Under the pieces are notes generated by a model. It did not search any database, was not told where the DNA came from, and saw nothing but the letters and a program-made list of their open reading frames with translations. From NCBI GenBank assembly GCA_040756575.1, contig JBFLYP010000010.1:21802-85801 (forward strand): a stretch of 64,000 nt of DNA, given 5' to 3'. Made by a program: the position numbers and the translations under genes. The number at the start of each line of letters is the position of its first letter. Positions within the stretch are counted from its first letter, which is position 1. This DNA comes from DTYU01 sp040756575 (GTDB lineage Bacteria; Bacillota; Desulfotomaculia; Desulfotomaculales; Ammonificaceae). Shown in pieces: positions 17,508-25,716 of the stretch.

Positions 17508-17739
17508 CGTATCCAGGCAGCTCGAGGGTTGTGCAGCTGCTCCCCGGGCTGCACGATTTGGTTGTGAGCGTCGGTTTTTTCCCTTTGGTCCCCATCATGG
17601 AGTTGGCCCGGCTGATTACGCGGTCCAAGGAATCAGAGCCGCATCTGGGACATTTTAGTTCGATCTCTTCTTGCTGGTCTAAGAACAGCTTTTCGAAAAG
17701 GTTACCGCACTGCAGGCAGCGAAATTCGAAGATAGGCAA
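17500..17739 (-). CDS. FmdB-type zinc-ribbon protein
   Basis: A 79-aa protein with the FmdB/CxxC ribbon start MPIFEFRCLQCGNLFEKL and a second pair KCPRCGSDS, forming one zinc ribbon in residues 8-37. The rest is polar, ending in a Cys/Ser/Gly-rich tail. TTG start at 17739 after GGGGGAAG. It is upstream of and overlaps the HEAT-repeat gene. Members are annotated as putative regulatory proteins, but the biochemical role is unproven. Confidence 0.85.
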   Translation of the reverse strand: MPIFEFRCLQCGNLFEKLFLDQQEEIELKCPRCGSDSLDRVISRANSMMGTKGKKPTLTTKSCSPGSSCTTLELPGYGD

Positions 17740-17914
17740 TCTTCTTCCCCCCTCGGAAAACGGTAGTCCAAGTTGTATCGTTTGGTTATTAACGCTACCG
17801 AAGATAGAATATCAGCACGGCAACCGGTTTGTAAATAGGTGTTCCAAGTCAACCTGCCAACGATTAACACTACGTTTACTTGAGGGGCGTGCGACATGAC
17901 GATCATTAACGGGT

Positions 17915-18136
17915 TCAGGACTGCTTTATTAACCTTAATTCCGTTTCGTCGCCCTGTTGATGGACGGTTACCTTCCACCCCTGGCTGTTGGCCAAACGGG
18001 TGATATTTTCTCTGGCAGTTCCGGAGTTAACCATAACGCGGATTTCCCCCTTGCCGCCGAGACGGGCCATCTCCTTTTTTACGAGCAGCACCGGCTCCGG
18101 GCACAACAACCCTCTCGCGTCAACCATGCTTTCCAC
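17915..18136 (-). CDS. TusA/SirA-family sulfur carrier protein
   Basis: A 73-aa TusA-fold protein with the conserved active Cys in LLCPEPVLLVKKEM (Cys about residue 12). The C-terminal half (GEIRVMVNSGTARENITRLA) is typical. TusA proteins carry sulfane sulfur as a persulfide. GTG start, 6 nt after AGGAGGT. It follows the YedE/YeeE transporter by 16 nt, the same pairing as the TsuA-TsuB thiosulfate uptake system and the YedE-YedF pair. No DsrE-like domain is fused. Confidence 0.9.
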   Translation of the reverse strand: MESMVDARGLLCPEPVLLVKKEMARLGGKGEIRVMVNSGTARENITRLANSQGWKVTVHQQGDETELRLIKQS

Positions 18137-18152
18137 CGTTTTACCTCCTTTG

Positions 18153-19238
18153 CTATTGCCGTGCAGTCAAATCCTTTGCCGCCACCTGTTTTGCCTGCAA
18201 TACCGGACGGCTCGATATCCCGATGAAAAACACTACCGCCAGACCGACCAGCACGGCTGCTTGACCGGCTAAAGGGACTCCCTGCGGTGTGCCCGCAAGG
18301 CCGAAGTTGTGCGCCACTGCGGCACCGACCAGCATTCCCATGATAGTTACGGCGGAATCAGTGTTTCCTTCCGCTGCGGATACCAGTTGGCGGAGCGGAC
18401 AGCCGCCTAACAGCACGCAGGACAGACCGCCGAGCGCCATGCCGAGAAAGTTCCAAACCCAGTCAGCGTGGGCTGTTGGTTGGTTGACGAAGCCGGCTTT
18501 AAAAGTACCCAAGACCAGGCTGCCGATAAATGCCGTCAATAAAATTGCAGCGAAGCCAGCTAAAAGATAAGTGTCCCTGAAAAGGATAAAATCTCTTATG
18601 CCGCCGACCATGCAGAGGCGAGAACGCTGCGCGAGGATGCCTACCAGCAACCCGGCACCGAGAGCAAGGGCCAGGGGAGCGTGCATGCTGCCGGGTCCCT
18701 CCTTGCTTGCAAAGATAAACGCGGGTTGAATTACGGCAAACACAAGCAGGGTGAGTGCCAGCGCCGGGAAGATATATCCGCCGATTCTGCTCTGCGGCTG
18801 TGCGCGGCCGAGAGAGTAACCCCGATTAATTAACAGGACTCCTACAGCTACGCCTGCGGCCAGGCCTATGAGGCCGAGGAACGCGTTAAGGTCGCCTGCT
18901 GCAAGGCGCAGGACCATCCGCAAGGGGCAGCCGAGAAAGACCAGAAACCCGATGATTGCGAATAAACCCAGTACAAAACGGCTCAGTGCGGAAGCGCCGC
19001 CGACGGTTTTGAACTCCCGCGTACCCAGTGCCGCAACAAATGCTCCCAAGACCAACCCGATGATTTCAGGTCTAAGGTACTGCACCTTTGCGGCCTGGTG
19101 CAACCCTAACGCGCCGGCAATGTCACGTATAAAACAGGCGATGCAGAACCCCATGTTAGCCGGGTTGCCGTACTGCACAAGCATTAGAGCCAGTACGCCG
19201 ACCACAACGCCGGCTCCAAGAATTTTACCTTTGTCCAT
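18153..19238 (-). CDS. YeeE/YedE-family sulfur (or selenium) transporter
   Basis: A 361-aa polytopic protein built of two homologous halves, each with the Cys motif GCPLR (GCPLRMVLRLAAGDLNAFL and GCPLRQLVSAAEGNTDSA) plus FCIACFIRD and LCMVGGIRDF. In the thiosulfate importer TsuA, conserved Cys residues relay substrate through the membrane. Start ATG 19238 after AGGGAGGT; the longer frame lacks a site. Cotranscribed with the TusA-like gene. It could serve thiosulfate uptake for dissimilation or, as annotated for YedE, selenium transport; the sequence does not decide. Confidence 0.85.
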   Translation of the reverse strand: MDKGKILGAGVVVGVLALMLVQYGNPANMGFCIACFIRDIAGALGLHQAAKVQYLRPEIIGLVLGAFVAALGTREFKTVGGASALSRFVLGLFAIIGFLVFLGCPLRMVLRLAAGDLNAFLGLIGLAAGVAVGVLLINRGYSLGRAQPQSRIGGYIFPALALTLLVFAVIQPAFIFASKEGPGSMHAPLALALGAGLLVGILAQRSRLCMVGGIRDFILFRDTYLLAGFAAILLTAFIGSLVLGTFKAGFVNQPTAHADWVWNFLGMALGGLSCVLLGGCPLRQLVSAAEGNTDSAVTIMGMLVGAAVAHNFGLAGTPQGVPLAGQAAVLVGLAVVFFIGISSRPVLQAKQVAAKDLTARQ

Positions 19239-19578
19239 GTTTACCTCCCTGTAATTTAGAATTTGAAGTAATATAGTTAATTCTAAATTATAATAAAACT
19301 TCCTCCCGATTTGGTTATAATTTATATGAATAATTGTTATAGGAGAGTCAACCAACCGAAGCATTTGCCTCGATGGTATAAGAGTAGGTTAAGGCGGGAC
19401 GTGCAATCTCAAAGTCGCGAGTCAAGTCTCGAGTCAAATCTAAAGTGAAACGCGAGAAATCAGAACTCGTGACACGTGACTTGCGACTCGTGACTCGTGA
19501 CTCGATCAAGTCACGCTATCGGGCATTAGATTAATCTGTTGAATTCGATGTCAAAAGGAGGGGCGCAACCAAAGTATC
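19239..19578. repeat. intergenic region with a 7-nt-period array
   Basis: No gene seen. From about 19411 to 19515 the sequence repeats with a 7-nt phase in degenerate units such as GTGACTT GCGACTC GTGACTC GTGACTC GATCAAG. The two ends are roughly inverted to each other (GAGTCAAGTCTCGAGTC versus GACTCGTGACTCG), so a folded transcript is possible. It lies between the LysR gene and the transporter gene it may regulate. Confidence 0.6.
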
Positions 19579-20472
19579 CTATGATTGCTGCTGGGTGACA
19601 AAGTCGAGGAACGCCTTAACGGACCTGGGGAGGGTGCGGTTTAAGGGATGGATCAGGTACAAGACGCGGTTTAGTGAAAGTCCCTGCAAGCGGCGCATTA
19701 CTAACCGGCCGCTTTTCACCCTGTCTTCAGCAGCCCAGCGTGAAACGAAGGAAATGCCTATACCCGCTTCCACTGCTGCGAGTACCGCTTCGGTACTCCC
19801 GATTTCGGCGACGATATAGAGGTTCTCAGGGGTAATTCCTGCATTGCGGAGTTCCTTTTCAACGGTTTGCCGGGTGCCGGAATCGTTCTCCCGCCACACC
19901 ATCTCCTGGCCCATAAGAGCAGAGGCTTCAACAGCCTTCCTGCGGGCGAGGGGGTGGTCAGGCGGTAAAATCAGGACTAACTCGTCCTCCGCAAAGGGGA
20001 TGGCTTTCATACCGTTGAGGGATTTCAAAGCCCCCACTGCCCCGAGAGAGAGGTCCTCTTCCATTACCCGCCTGATGATTTTGCCCGTATCCGCGATTTC
20101 CAGGCTAATATTCACCTCGGGGTACTGTTTTCGAAAACGGCGGATGATTTGCGGCAGCACATACTCTCCAGGGATGGTGCTTGCCCCGATGGTAAGTGTT
20201 CCTTTTACTACGTCACCGAATGATTGCATTTCATTCGCAGCCTGTTCTACAGCCGCTAAAACCTTTTGGGCAAGCGGAAGAAGCGCCGATCCTGCTTCCG
20301 TAAGGGTTAAGGAACGGCGTGAACGGTCGATAAGCTGTATGCCGTAAAGGGTCTCCAGTCCCGCCACATGCTTTGAAACAGCCGGTTGACTCAAGTTCAG
20401 GTCACGTGCTGTGCGGGAAAAGGATCCGGTATTGGCGATAGAGACAAATGTCTTAAACCAGTTGAGGTTCAT
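19579..20472 (-). CDS. LysR-family transcriptional regulator (CysB/CysL-like)
   Basis: 297 aa. The N-terminal winged HTH is MNLNWFKTFVSIANTGSFSRTARDLNLSQPAVSKHVAGLE, cut here by residues 1-60, followed by the substrate-binding domain (TIGASTIPGEYVLPQIIRRF; ILPPDHPLA; VLAAVEAGIGISFVS). I start at ATG 20472; GTG 20481 is possible. It is upstream of and codirectional with the YeeE/YedE-TusA pair and divergent from spoVG. Location suggests control of the sulfur transporter in response to a sulfur metabolite, which is inference. Confidence 0.87.
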   Translation of the reverse strand: MNLNWFKTFVSIANTGSFSRTARDLNLSQPAVSKHVAGLETLYGIQLIDRSRRSLTLTEAGSALLPLAQKVLAAVEQAANEMQSFGDVVKGTLTIGASTIPGEYVLPQIIRRFRKQYPEVNISLEIADTGKIIRRVMEEDLSLGAVGALKSLNGMKAIPFAEDELVLILPPDHPLARRKAVEASALMGQEMVWRENDSGTRQTVEKELRNAGITPENLYIVAEIGSTEAVLAAVEAGIGISFVSRWAAEDRVKSGRLVMRRLQGLSLNRVLYLIHPLNRTLPRSVKAFLDFVTQQQS

Positions 20473-20615
20473 CCGGCCCACATCCTACACCAAATGATAA
20501 TTTAGATTTCATTGTTTAACAAGTGGTTAGACTTTGAGTTACCGGTGAAGTTATATGGCAATTTTCGGTGCGAGTTGAGGGATAATAAAAACAGGCTCAT
20601 TTTTGGGGATAATTA

Positions 20616-20644
20616 AGAGGAATCTCGGGAGTTTTAGCGAATTG
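20616..20644 (+). promoter_or_regulatory. predicted sigma-H promoter of spoVG
   Basis: AGAGGAATC (20616-20624) fits the sigma-H -35 pattern RnAGGAwWW with one mismatch at the end. AGCGAATTG (20636-20644) fits the -10 pattern RnnGAATwW with the last base off. The spacer is 11 nt. spoVG of Bacillus subtilis is a classical sigma-H gene, so the location agrees with known regulation. Confidence 0.6.
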
Positions 20645-20674
20645 TTGCGTAAAGAATTTTAAGGAGGAAAGGGA

Positions 20675-20944
20675 ATGCAGATCACCGACGTAAAGATACG
20701 GAAGGTACTCAATGAAGGAAAGATGAAAGCTATCGTTTCCGTGACCTTCGACAACGCCTTCGTCGTACATGATATCAAAGTCGTGGAGGGAAAGACAGGG
20801 CTTTTTGTAGCCATGCCCAGCAGACGGGTGCCAAACGGGGACTTCCGGGATGTCGCACACCCGATAACACCGGATGCACGAAAACAGCTTGAAGAAGCGG
20901 TTTTAACCGCTTATAAAGCTTACAACAACACACCCGAACAATAA
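20675..20944 (+). CDS. spoVG: septation/stage V sporulation protein SpoVG
   Basis: An 89-aa SpoVG with the family core MQITDVKIRKV, AIVSVTFDNAFVVHDIKV and FVAMPSRRVPNGDFRDVAHPI. SpoVG is a nucleic-acid-binding regulator that affects septation and sporulation. ATG start after AAGGAGG. In B. subtilis it also stands just before glmU and prs. A weak G-rich/C-rich hairpin follows the stop. Confidence 0.96.
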   Translation: MQITDVKIRKVLNEGKMKAIVSVTFDNAFVVHDIKVVEGKTGLFVAMPSRRVPNGDFRDVAHPITPDARKQLEEAVLTAYKAYNNTPEQ

Positions 20945-21093
20945 TATTATAAAGGGGGGCTGCGGCTCCCTTCTGCTTCTAAAAATTGAAGGTCCGTGCG
21001 CTTAGCGTTTAATTGTTGGCTTTGAGAGGGGAAGGCGCTTTTTTGTTGAATATCAGCATTTGAAACTATTTACAGTTGGGGAGACGTTTAGGA

Positions 21094-22470
21094 GTGGCTT
21101 TAGCGACGGTGATTTTGGCTGCAGGACAAGGCACGCGGATGAAGTCCCGTTATCCAAAGGTTCTTCACACGGTAGCAGGCCGGACGATGCTGAGGTACGT
21201 TTTAGAAGCGGCTGTCGGCGCAGGGGCGGAGAAGGTGGTTGTCGTTGCGGGTTATGAAGCGGCGTCAGTGGCTGAGTCGGTGGCCGGCGAGGCGGAGGTG
21301 GTTATCCAGAAGGAGCAGAAGGGGACTGCCCATGCGCTTATGCAGGCGGAGAATGCGTTTAAATCCTTCGAAGGCGACATCATGGTCCTGCCTGGGGATG
21401 CACCCCTTTTGCGCAGCGAGACGCTCCGGGAGTTTTACGCAGCCCACATTAAAGAGGGGGCGGCCGCAACGGTGCTTACGGCCTGTTTTGCCGACCCGAC
21501 GGGGTACGGCCGGGTGATCCGGAGTGCCGACGGCAAGGTGGAGCGAATCGTCGAGCACCGTGATGCAACCAAAGAAGAACTTTTGGTGTGTGAGATCAAT
21601 ACCGGTGTTTACTGTTTCAAACCCAACATTTTTACCGTCCTCAAAAAGATTTCCCCGGACAACGCTCAAAAGGAGTATTACCTTCCGGACGCCGTACGGT
21701 TGCTGCGGGAAGAAGGTTCACCTGTTGCCGCCTGGGAGGCTGCGAATCCTGAAGAGTTTTTCGGAGTAAACGACCGCCGTCAGTTGGCAGTGGCCGAACG
21801 GATTATCCGCCGTCGGGTTGTTGATGCTTTAATGGATGCGGGTGTAACCGTGATAGACCCGGCCGTCACGTACGTCGAACCCGGAGTGACGGTGGGCGCT
21901 GATACAATAATTTACCCCTTTACATTTTTAGAAGGGAAAACGGTAATCGGTGCTGACGCTCGAATTGGTCCCTGGACAAGGGTGATCGATTCTTGTTTAG
22001 GGAATCGTGTTGTTGTTCAGGGCGCGGTTCTGATTGGTTCGGCGGTGGCCGACGGTGCGGTAATCGGTCCGTACACCTACATCCGGCCGGGAACCGAGGT
22101 CGGTCCGGGTGTAAAGGTGGGGGGCTTTGTCGAAATAAAAAAATCTGCCATCGGGGAAGGCAGCAAGGTACCGCACCTTAGCTACATCGGCGATGCAGAA
22201 ATCGGACGCAACGTGAATGTCGGTGCGGGAACCATCACCTGTAACTACGACGGATTTAAGAAGTGGCCGACTGTGATCGAGGACGATGCTTTTATCGGGT
22301 CGAATACCAACCTCGTCGCCCCAGTAAAAATCGGTAAGGGAGCATACATCGGCGCAGGTTCGACCATTACCAAAGACGTTCCGCCGGATTCTTTGGGGAT
22401 TGCCCGGGTCCGCCAGAAAAATATTCCGGATTGGACAAAAAGGAAATCGGAGAGTGAGGGCAAAGAGTAA
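21094..22470 (+). CDS. glmU: bifunctional UDP-GlcNAc pyrophosphorylase / GlcN-1-P acetyltransferase
   Basis: About 458 aa. The N-terminal uridyltransferase has LAAGQGTRMKSRYPKVLH and LPGDAPLLR. The C-terminal left-handed beta-helix acetyltransferase has IGPYTYIRPGTEVG, HLSYIGDAEIG, GAGTITCNYDGF and IGSNTNLVAPV. It makes UDP-GlcNAc for the cell wall. I use GTG 21094, 10 nt after GGGGAG; TTG 21076 adds six residues not typical of the family. The stop overlaps the prs start by one base. Confidence 0.95.
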   Translation: MALATVILAAGQGTRMKSRYPKVLHTVAGRTMLRYVLEAAVGAGAEKVVVVAGYEAASVAESVAGEAEVVIQKEQKGTAHALMQAENAFKSFEGDIMVLPGDAPLLRSETLREFYAAHIKEGAAATVLTACFADPTGYGRVIRSADGKVERIVEHRDATKEELLVCEINTGVYCFKPNIFTVLKKISPDNAQKEYYLPDAVRLLREEGSPVAAWEAANPEEFFGVNDRRQLAVAERIIRRRVVDALMDAGVTVIDPAVTYVEPGVTVGADTIIYPFTFLEGKTVIGADARIGPWTRVIDSCLGNRVVVQGAVLIGSAVADGAVIGPYTYIRPGTEVGPGVKVGGFVEIKKSAIGEGSKVPHLSYIGDAEIGRNVNVGAGTITCNYDGFKKWPTVIEDDAFIGSNTNLVAPVKIGKGAYIGAGSTITKDVPPDSLGIARVRQKNIPDWTKRKSESEGKE

Positions 22471-23417
22471 TGATCTCCCGCCATAAGAACATGCGAATCT
22501 TTTCCGGGAATGCCAACCCGAAGTTAGCGGAGGAGATTTGTCATTATTTGGGGGTCCCTTTAGGCGATTCAGCTGTGGGCCGGTTCTCGGACGGGGAGAT
22601 ATGGGTGCGCGTTAATGAGAACGTCCGGGGGGCGGATGTTTTTGTCATTCAACCCACCTGCTGGCCGATAAATGAGAACCTGATGGAACTCCTGATCATG
22701 ATCGATGCGCTTCGGCGTGCTTCCGCCCGGAGGATTACCGCGGTCATACCGTATTATGGGTACGCTCGCCAGGACCGCAAGACGAGGGGGCGGGAACCGA
22801 TCACGGCAAAGTTGGTGGCCAACCTGATAACAGCGGCAGGGGCGCGTAGGGTGTTGACGGTAGACCTCCATGCAGGACAGATCCAGGGATTTTTTGACAT
22901 CCCGGTCGACCATCTGCCTGCCGGGCCTTTGCTCGCTCAGCACCTTATGGCCAGGGGGTTGGAGGACATAGTTGTGGTATCGCCCGATGTGGGCGGTGTC
23001 GTACGGGCCCGGGAGCTGGCCGCGAGGGTGGGCGCACCGTTAGCGGTTATCGACAAGCGCCGCCCGGAGCCTAACGTATCCGAAGTGATGGATATCATCG
23101 GTCCTGTTCGCGGCAAAACTGCGGTAATGGTTGACGACATCATTGATACCGCGGGAACAATTACCAAAGGTGCCGAGGCACTCTGTGAATGGGGTGCCCG
23201 GGATGTTTATGTGATCTGTACCCATCCTGTCTTTTCCGGAACGGCTGTAGAGCGTCTGGCAACGCCGGCTATCAAGGAGATTTATGTAACGAATACCATA
23301 CCGCTGCCACCGGAAAAACTGCTTGACAAGATAAGGGTCATTTCGGTGGCGCCGCTCTTAGGCGAAGTCATCATCCGGATCCACGAAGACCTGTCGGTCT
23401 CAAAGCTATTTGATTAA
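22470..23417 (+). CDS. prs: ribose-phosphate pyrophosphokinase
   Basis: PRPP synthase, 315 aa, converting ribose-5-phosphate and ATP to PRPP for nucleotide, His and Trp synthesis. Motifs: FSDGEIWVRVNENVRGADVF, YYGYARQDRKTRGREPI, the metal/ATP segment VDLHAGQIQGFF and the PRPP loop VMVDDIIDTAGTI. The ATG shares a base with the glmU stop (TAATG), so translation is coupled. In Bacillus ctc and pth come next; here the run is broken by about 21 kb of mostly minus-strand genes before pth. Confidence 0.96.
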   Translation: MISRHKNMRIFSGNANPKLAEEICHYLGVPLGDSAVGRFSDGEIWVRVNENVRGADVFVIQPTCWPINENLMELLIMIDALRRASARRITAVIPYYGYARQDRKTRGREPITAKLVANLITAAGARRVLTVDLHAGQIQGFFDIPVDHLPAGPLLAQHLMARGLEDIVVVSPDVGGVVRARELAARVGAPLAVIDKRRPEPNVSEVMDIIGPVRGKTAVMVDDIIDTAGTITKGAEALCEWGARDVYVICTHPVFSGTAVERLATPAIKEIYVTNTIPLPPEKLLDKIRVISVAPLLGEVIIRIHEDLSVSKLFD

Positions 23418-24088
23418 TTGCCCTTTGTGGAATCGGGTGTTGCCTCGCTGGTTGAGCCGGCCTGATCGGCCTTGCTTTCAGCAGGACGGCGGAGGCTTTT
23501 GATTTTCGTGCCTATTACCTGACCTAATGTCTGGCTCCTGCTTTTAACTTCTTCCCAAACGTGGCTGGCGCGTTCCCTAAGTCCCCCGTCGATAATCGAT
23601 AAAGACTCGCCTGCGGTATCACTTACAACTACAATTTCTTTCCCGATTGTCCTCATAAAAGAGCTGTCGAGCAGGGCAACTCCTTGGATAACGGCGGGCT
23701 TTGTCGGCGCGATCTCTAAGGCGTTTATCATGCCTGTTGATGTGTCGACAAGGTACTCAGTAACAGTGCCGAGGATCGTCCCGTTCTCGGCCACCACCTT
23801 AGAGCCGATAATCGTTACCCTTTCCTTAAACAGGCGCAATATTTCGGGCAGGCTGGCGCCTTTCTCTGCGTGTTGTACCCGCTGCAGGGTTACTGCATTC
23901 GCGCCGACACTATACACCTGGGGGAAGGGGACAAACTTTTGCTCCCGACGAAATCCGCCCTTCTCAACCAGGAGCGCGGCAACTGCTTTCTCCGCGGGAT
24001 TGATGACCAGGCCGGTTACCCGGCCGGCCCGGACTCCTTCTTCAAGACTCACTACGGGCAGGCCGAGGAGTTCCTTACTCTTGCGCAT
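23414..24088 (-). CDS. PRC-barrel domain protein
   Basis: 224 aa, start ATG 24088 after GGAGGG; a longer frame upstream has no site. Two PRC-barrel-like units: residues about 1-75 (KELLGLPVVSLEEGVRAGRVTGL cut short here, VAALLVEKGG) and about 85-165 (VTIIGSKVVAENGTILGTVTEYLVD). The C-terminal 60 residues are polar with a long helix. PRC barrels occur in RimM and in photosynthetic and unknown regulatory proteins. It overlaps the prs 3' end tail to tail by 4 bp. Function unknown. Confidence 0.8.
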   Translation of the reverse strand: MRKSKELLGLPVVSLEEGVRAGRVTGLVINPAEKAVAALLVEKGGFRREQKFVPFPQVYSVGANAVTLQRVQHAEKGASLPEILRLFKERVTIIGSKVVAENGTILGTVTEYLVDTSTGMINALEIAPTKPAVIQGVALLDSSFMRTIGKEIVVVSDTAGESLSIIDGGLRERASHVWEEVKSRSQTLGQVIGTKIKSLRRPAESKADQAGSTSEATPDSTKGN

Positions 24089-24201
24089 AGCGATCCCTCC
24101 AGTAAGGTTAGCGGTAATGGTCTCAAGCGGGGAGACAGACCTCTTTTTTACAACATATGAACGGTTTTTGAGAGGTATGCTTTGGAGGTATGCCTTATAG
24201 A

Positions 24202-24230
24202 GAAAAAACGAAGGGCACCGGACGGTGCCC
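24202..24230 (-). terminator. intrinsic terminator of the decaheme cytochrome gene
   Basis: On the minus strand a 7-bp stem GGGCACC/GGTGCCC (24213-24230) with a GTCC loop is followed by TTCGTTTTTTC. It stands just after the stop of the cytochrome gene at 24254. Confidence 0.8.
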
Positions 24231-24253
24231 TCGGAAGGCAAACCAAATAACTC

Positions 24254-25294
24254 CTACTGCTTTGGTTTCTCTACCACCTGCATCTTCTTGACCGGGAACC
24301 AGTGGCAGTTATTGCAGTAAGTGCCGGTTACGTTCTGCTGAGTCTTTGGCGCTTCGATGCTGTGACAGGCAAAACAGTTGAGCAGCCCTTTCGTCTTGGC
24401 GCCGTTCGCGTGCTGCGACATGTAGTTCTGCCCGTGGAAAGGCGGCCGCTGGAGGTGGCAGTTGTAGCAGTACGGGGTGGCACGCTCGAAGTCAATTATG
24501 CCGTCACCGGTTCCGGAGTCAATTGCCTTGGGCCCTTCCTTGTTGGCGTGGCACATTGAACAGTTGGATACGTTGTTACGGCCCTCACGCCCGTGAACCG
24601 TCAGCCAGTCGGCCCGCTCGTGCGAAGGCAGGCTGGTCCAAACCTTGTGGCAATCCGCACACGGTGTGTCGACCTTTGCTGCCTTGTGACAATCGATGCA
24701 GACCCACATGCTCGGCCGCTGGAAGGGCCGGGTAGCCACCTTTTTAGCGAGCTCCGGCGTCCAGTTTGCATAATTGTCATACTCAGGACGCGAGGTAACA
24801 TTCCGTTCTGCTATGGCCGCATGGACCACTGTATTATGGCAGTCGGTACAGCCGACGCGGGCCTTGTCGTGACGGTCATGGGGAACGATCAGGTCACCGG
24901 AAAGTGAGAAGGCTCTGTTATCTGAGTGACACCCCTTGCAGGTGTCGCCTGGAATCATTTCCTTGATCTTGATCGGCTTGGTGAAGGAACCCGTGTTGTG
25001 AGCCGCCTGCATTGCCTCCATATCTGGATTTGTATGACATTTCTCGCAACTGATTTTGCTGTGAGAGGAGACCGCCCAGGTAGCGATTTCCGGCTGCATC
25101 TCGTGGCAGTCCCCGCACTTTCCGCCGCCGATTTTACCTTCCACCGCAGCCGGTTTCCCCTCATCGCTGGGCTCTGCCGTTTTTGGCTCCTCCCCTTTGC
25201 ATCCGGCTACGATCACCATTAGGAAAACGAGCAGGATTAAAAAGATCGTTACCGGTGATACGCCTTCACGCCACCGCTTGGAAAAGCGCTTCAC
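24254..25294 (-). CDS. decaheme c-type cytochrome lipoprotein (NapC/NirT-like N-terminus)
   Basis: 346 aa with ten CxxCH heme motifs (first CGDCH about residue 60, last CNNCH about 328). The N-terminus has a membrane segment followed by VAGC, a lipobox, so it should sit on the outer face of the membrane. Early motifs (CHEMQPEIATWAVSSHSKISCEKCH) resemble the NapC/NirT/NrfH pattern for quinol oxidation. GTG start after GGAGGT. It stands alone between its own terminator and a divergent radical SAM gene. A likely role is to pass quinol electrons to the outside. It has the same general build as the 12-heme protein at 43344. Confidence 0.88.
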   Translation of the reverse strand: MKRFSKRWREGVSPVTIFLILLVFLMVIVAGCKGEEPKTAEPSDEGKPAAVEGKIGGGKCGDCHEMQPEIATWAVSSHSKISCEKCHTNPDMEAMQAAHNTGSFTKPIKIKEMIPGDTCKGCHSDNRAFSLSGDLIVPHDRHDKARVGCTDCHNTVVHAAIAERNVTSRPEYDNYANWTPELAKKVATRPFQRPSMWVCIDCHKAAKVDTPCADCHKVWTSLPSHERADWLTVHGREGRNNVSNCSMCHANKEGPKAIDSGTGDGIIDFERATPYCYNCHLQRPPFHGQNYMSQHANGAKTKGLLNCFACHSIEAPKTQQNVTGTYCNNCHWFPVKKMQVVEKPKQ

Positions 25295-25716
25295 GCATTC
25301 ACCTCCTTCCCGCTACTGATTTCCCCGTATCTTGGTGGGAATGTATTCTACGAAACAGGCTTGAATTCCTTCTATAAGAATGAAAAAATTCATCCTAAAA
25401 GTATAAAAAACGCCTCTCTTACCACTTTAAGTTGATAAGGGGCGGTGAACTACCGGTTTTTCGATCTTTCACGGTTTTAGCTTTATCGACGGACCGATCT
25501 CTTACATCCTTGTATGAATCTTCTCTAAAATGGTTTGTCTTCCGTAATTAATATTGACTAATTTTATGACTAATGATATAAAAAAGTGACCGCCCATGCC
25601 ATGGGAGGGAGGATACCTAACCGTTTGCTTATAAATTAATTCAATTTGGATGTTTTTTAGGAAATTAACGGGCAGTCAGCGCGGATGAAAACGTTGTTTT
25701 TAGAGTTAGGGGGGCT
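25295..25716. other. divergent regulatory region, cytochrome gene and radical SAM gene
   Basis: No gene seen. An AT-rich inverted repeat (GAATGAA/TTCATC around an A-run) lies at about 25377-25396, upstream of the cytochrome gene on the minus strand. The plus-strand promoter at 25554 is listed separately. Confidence 0.5.
25554..25582 (+). promoter_or_regulatory. predicted sigma-A promoter of the radical SAM gene with internal direct repeat
   Basis: TTGACT at 25554-25559, a 17-bp spacer and TATAAA at 25577-25582. Between the boxes TGACTAAT is repeated (25555-25562 and 25567-25574), a possible operator. It would give a leader of about 130 nt before the gene at 25717. Confidence 0.55.

Noticed and set aside
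19411..19515. possible CRISPR array
   Set aside because: Period is 7 nt with degenerate units and no spacers; no cas genes in the window.
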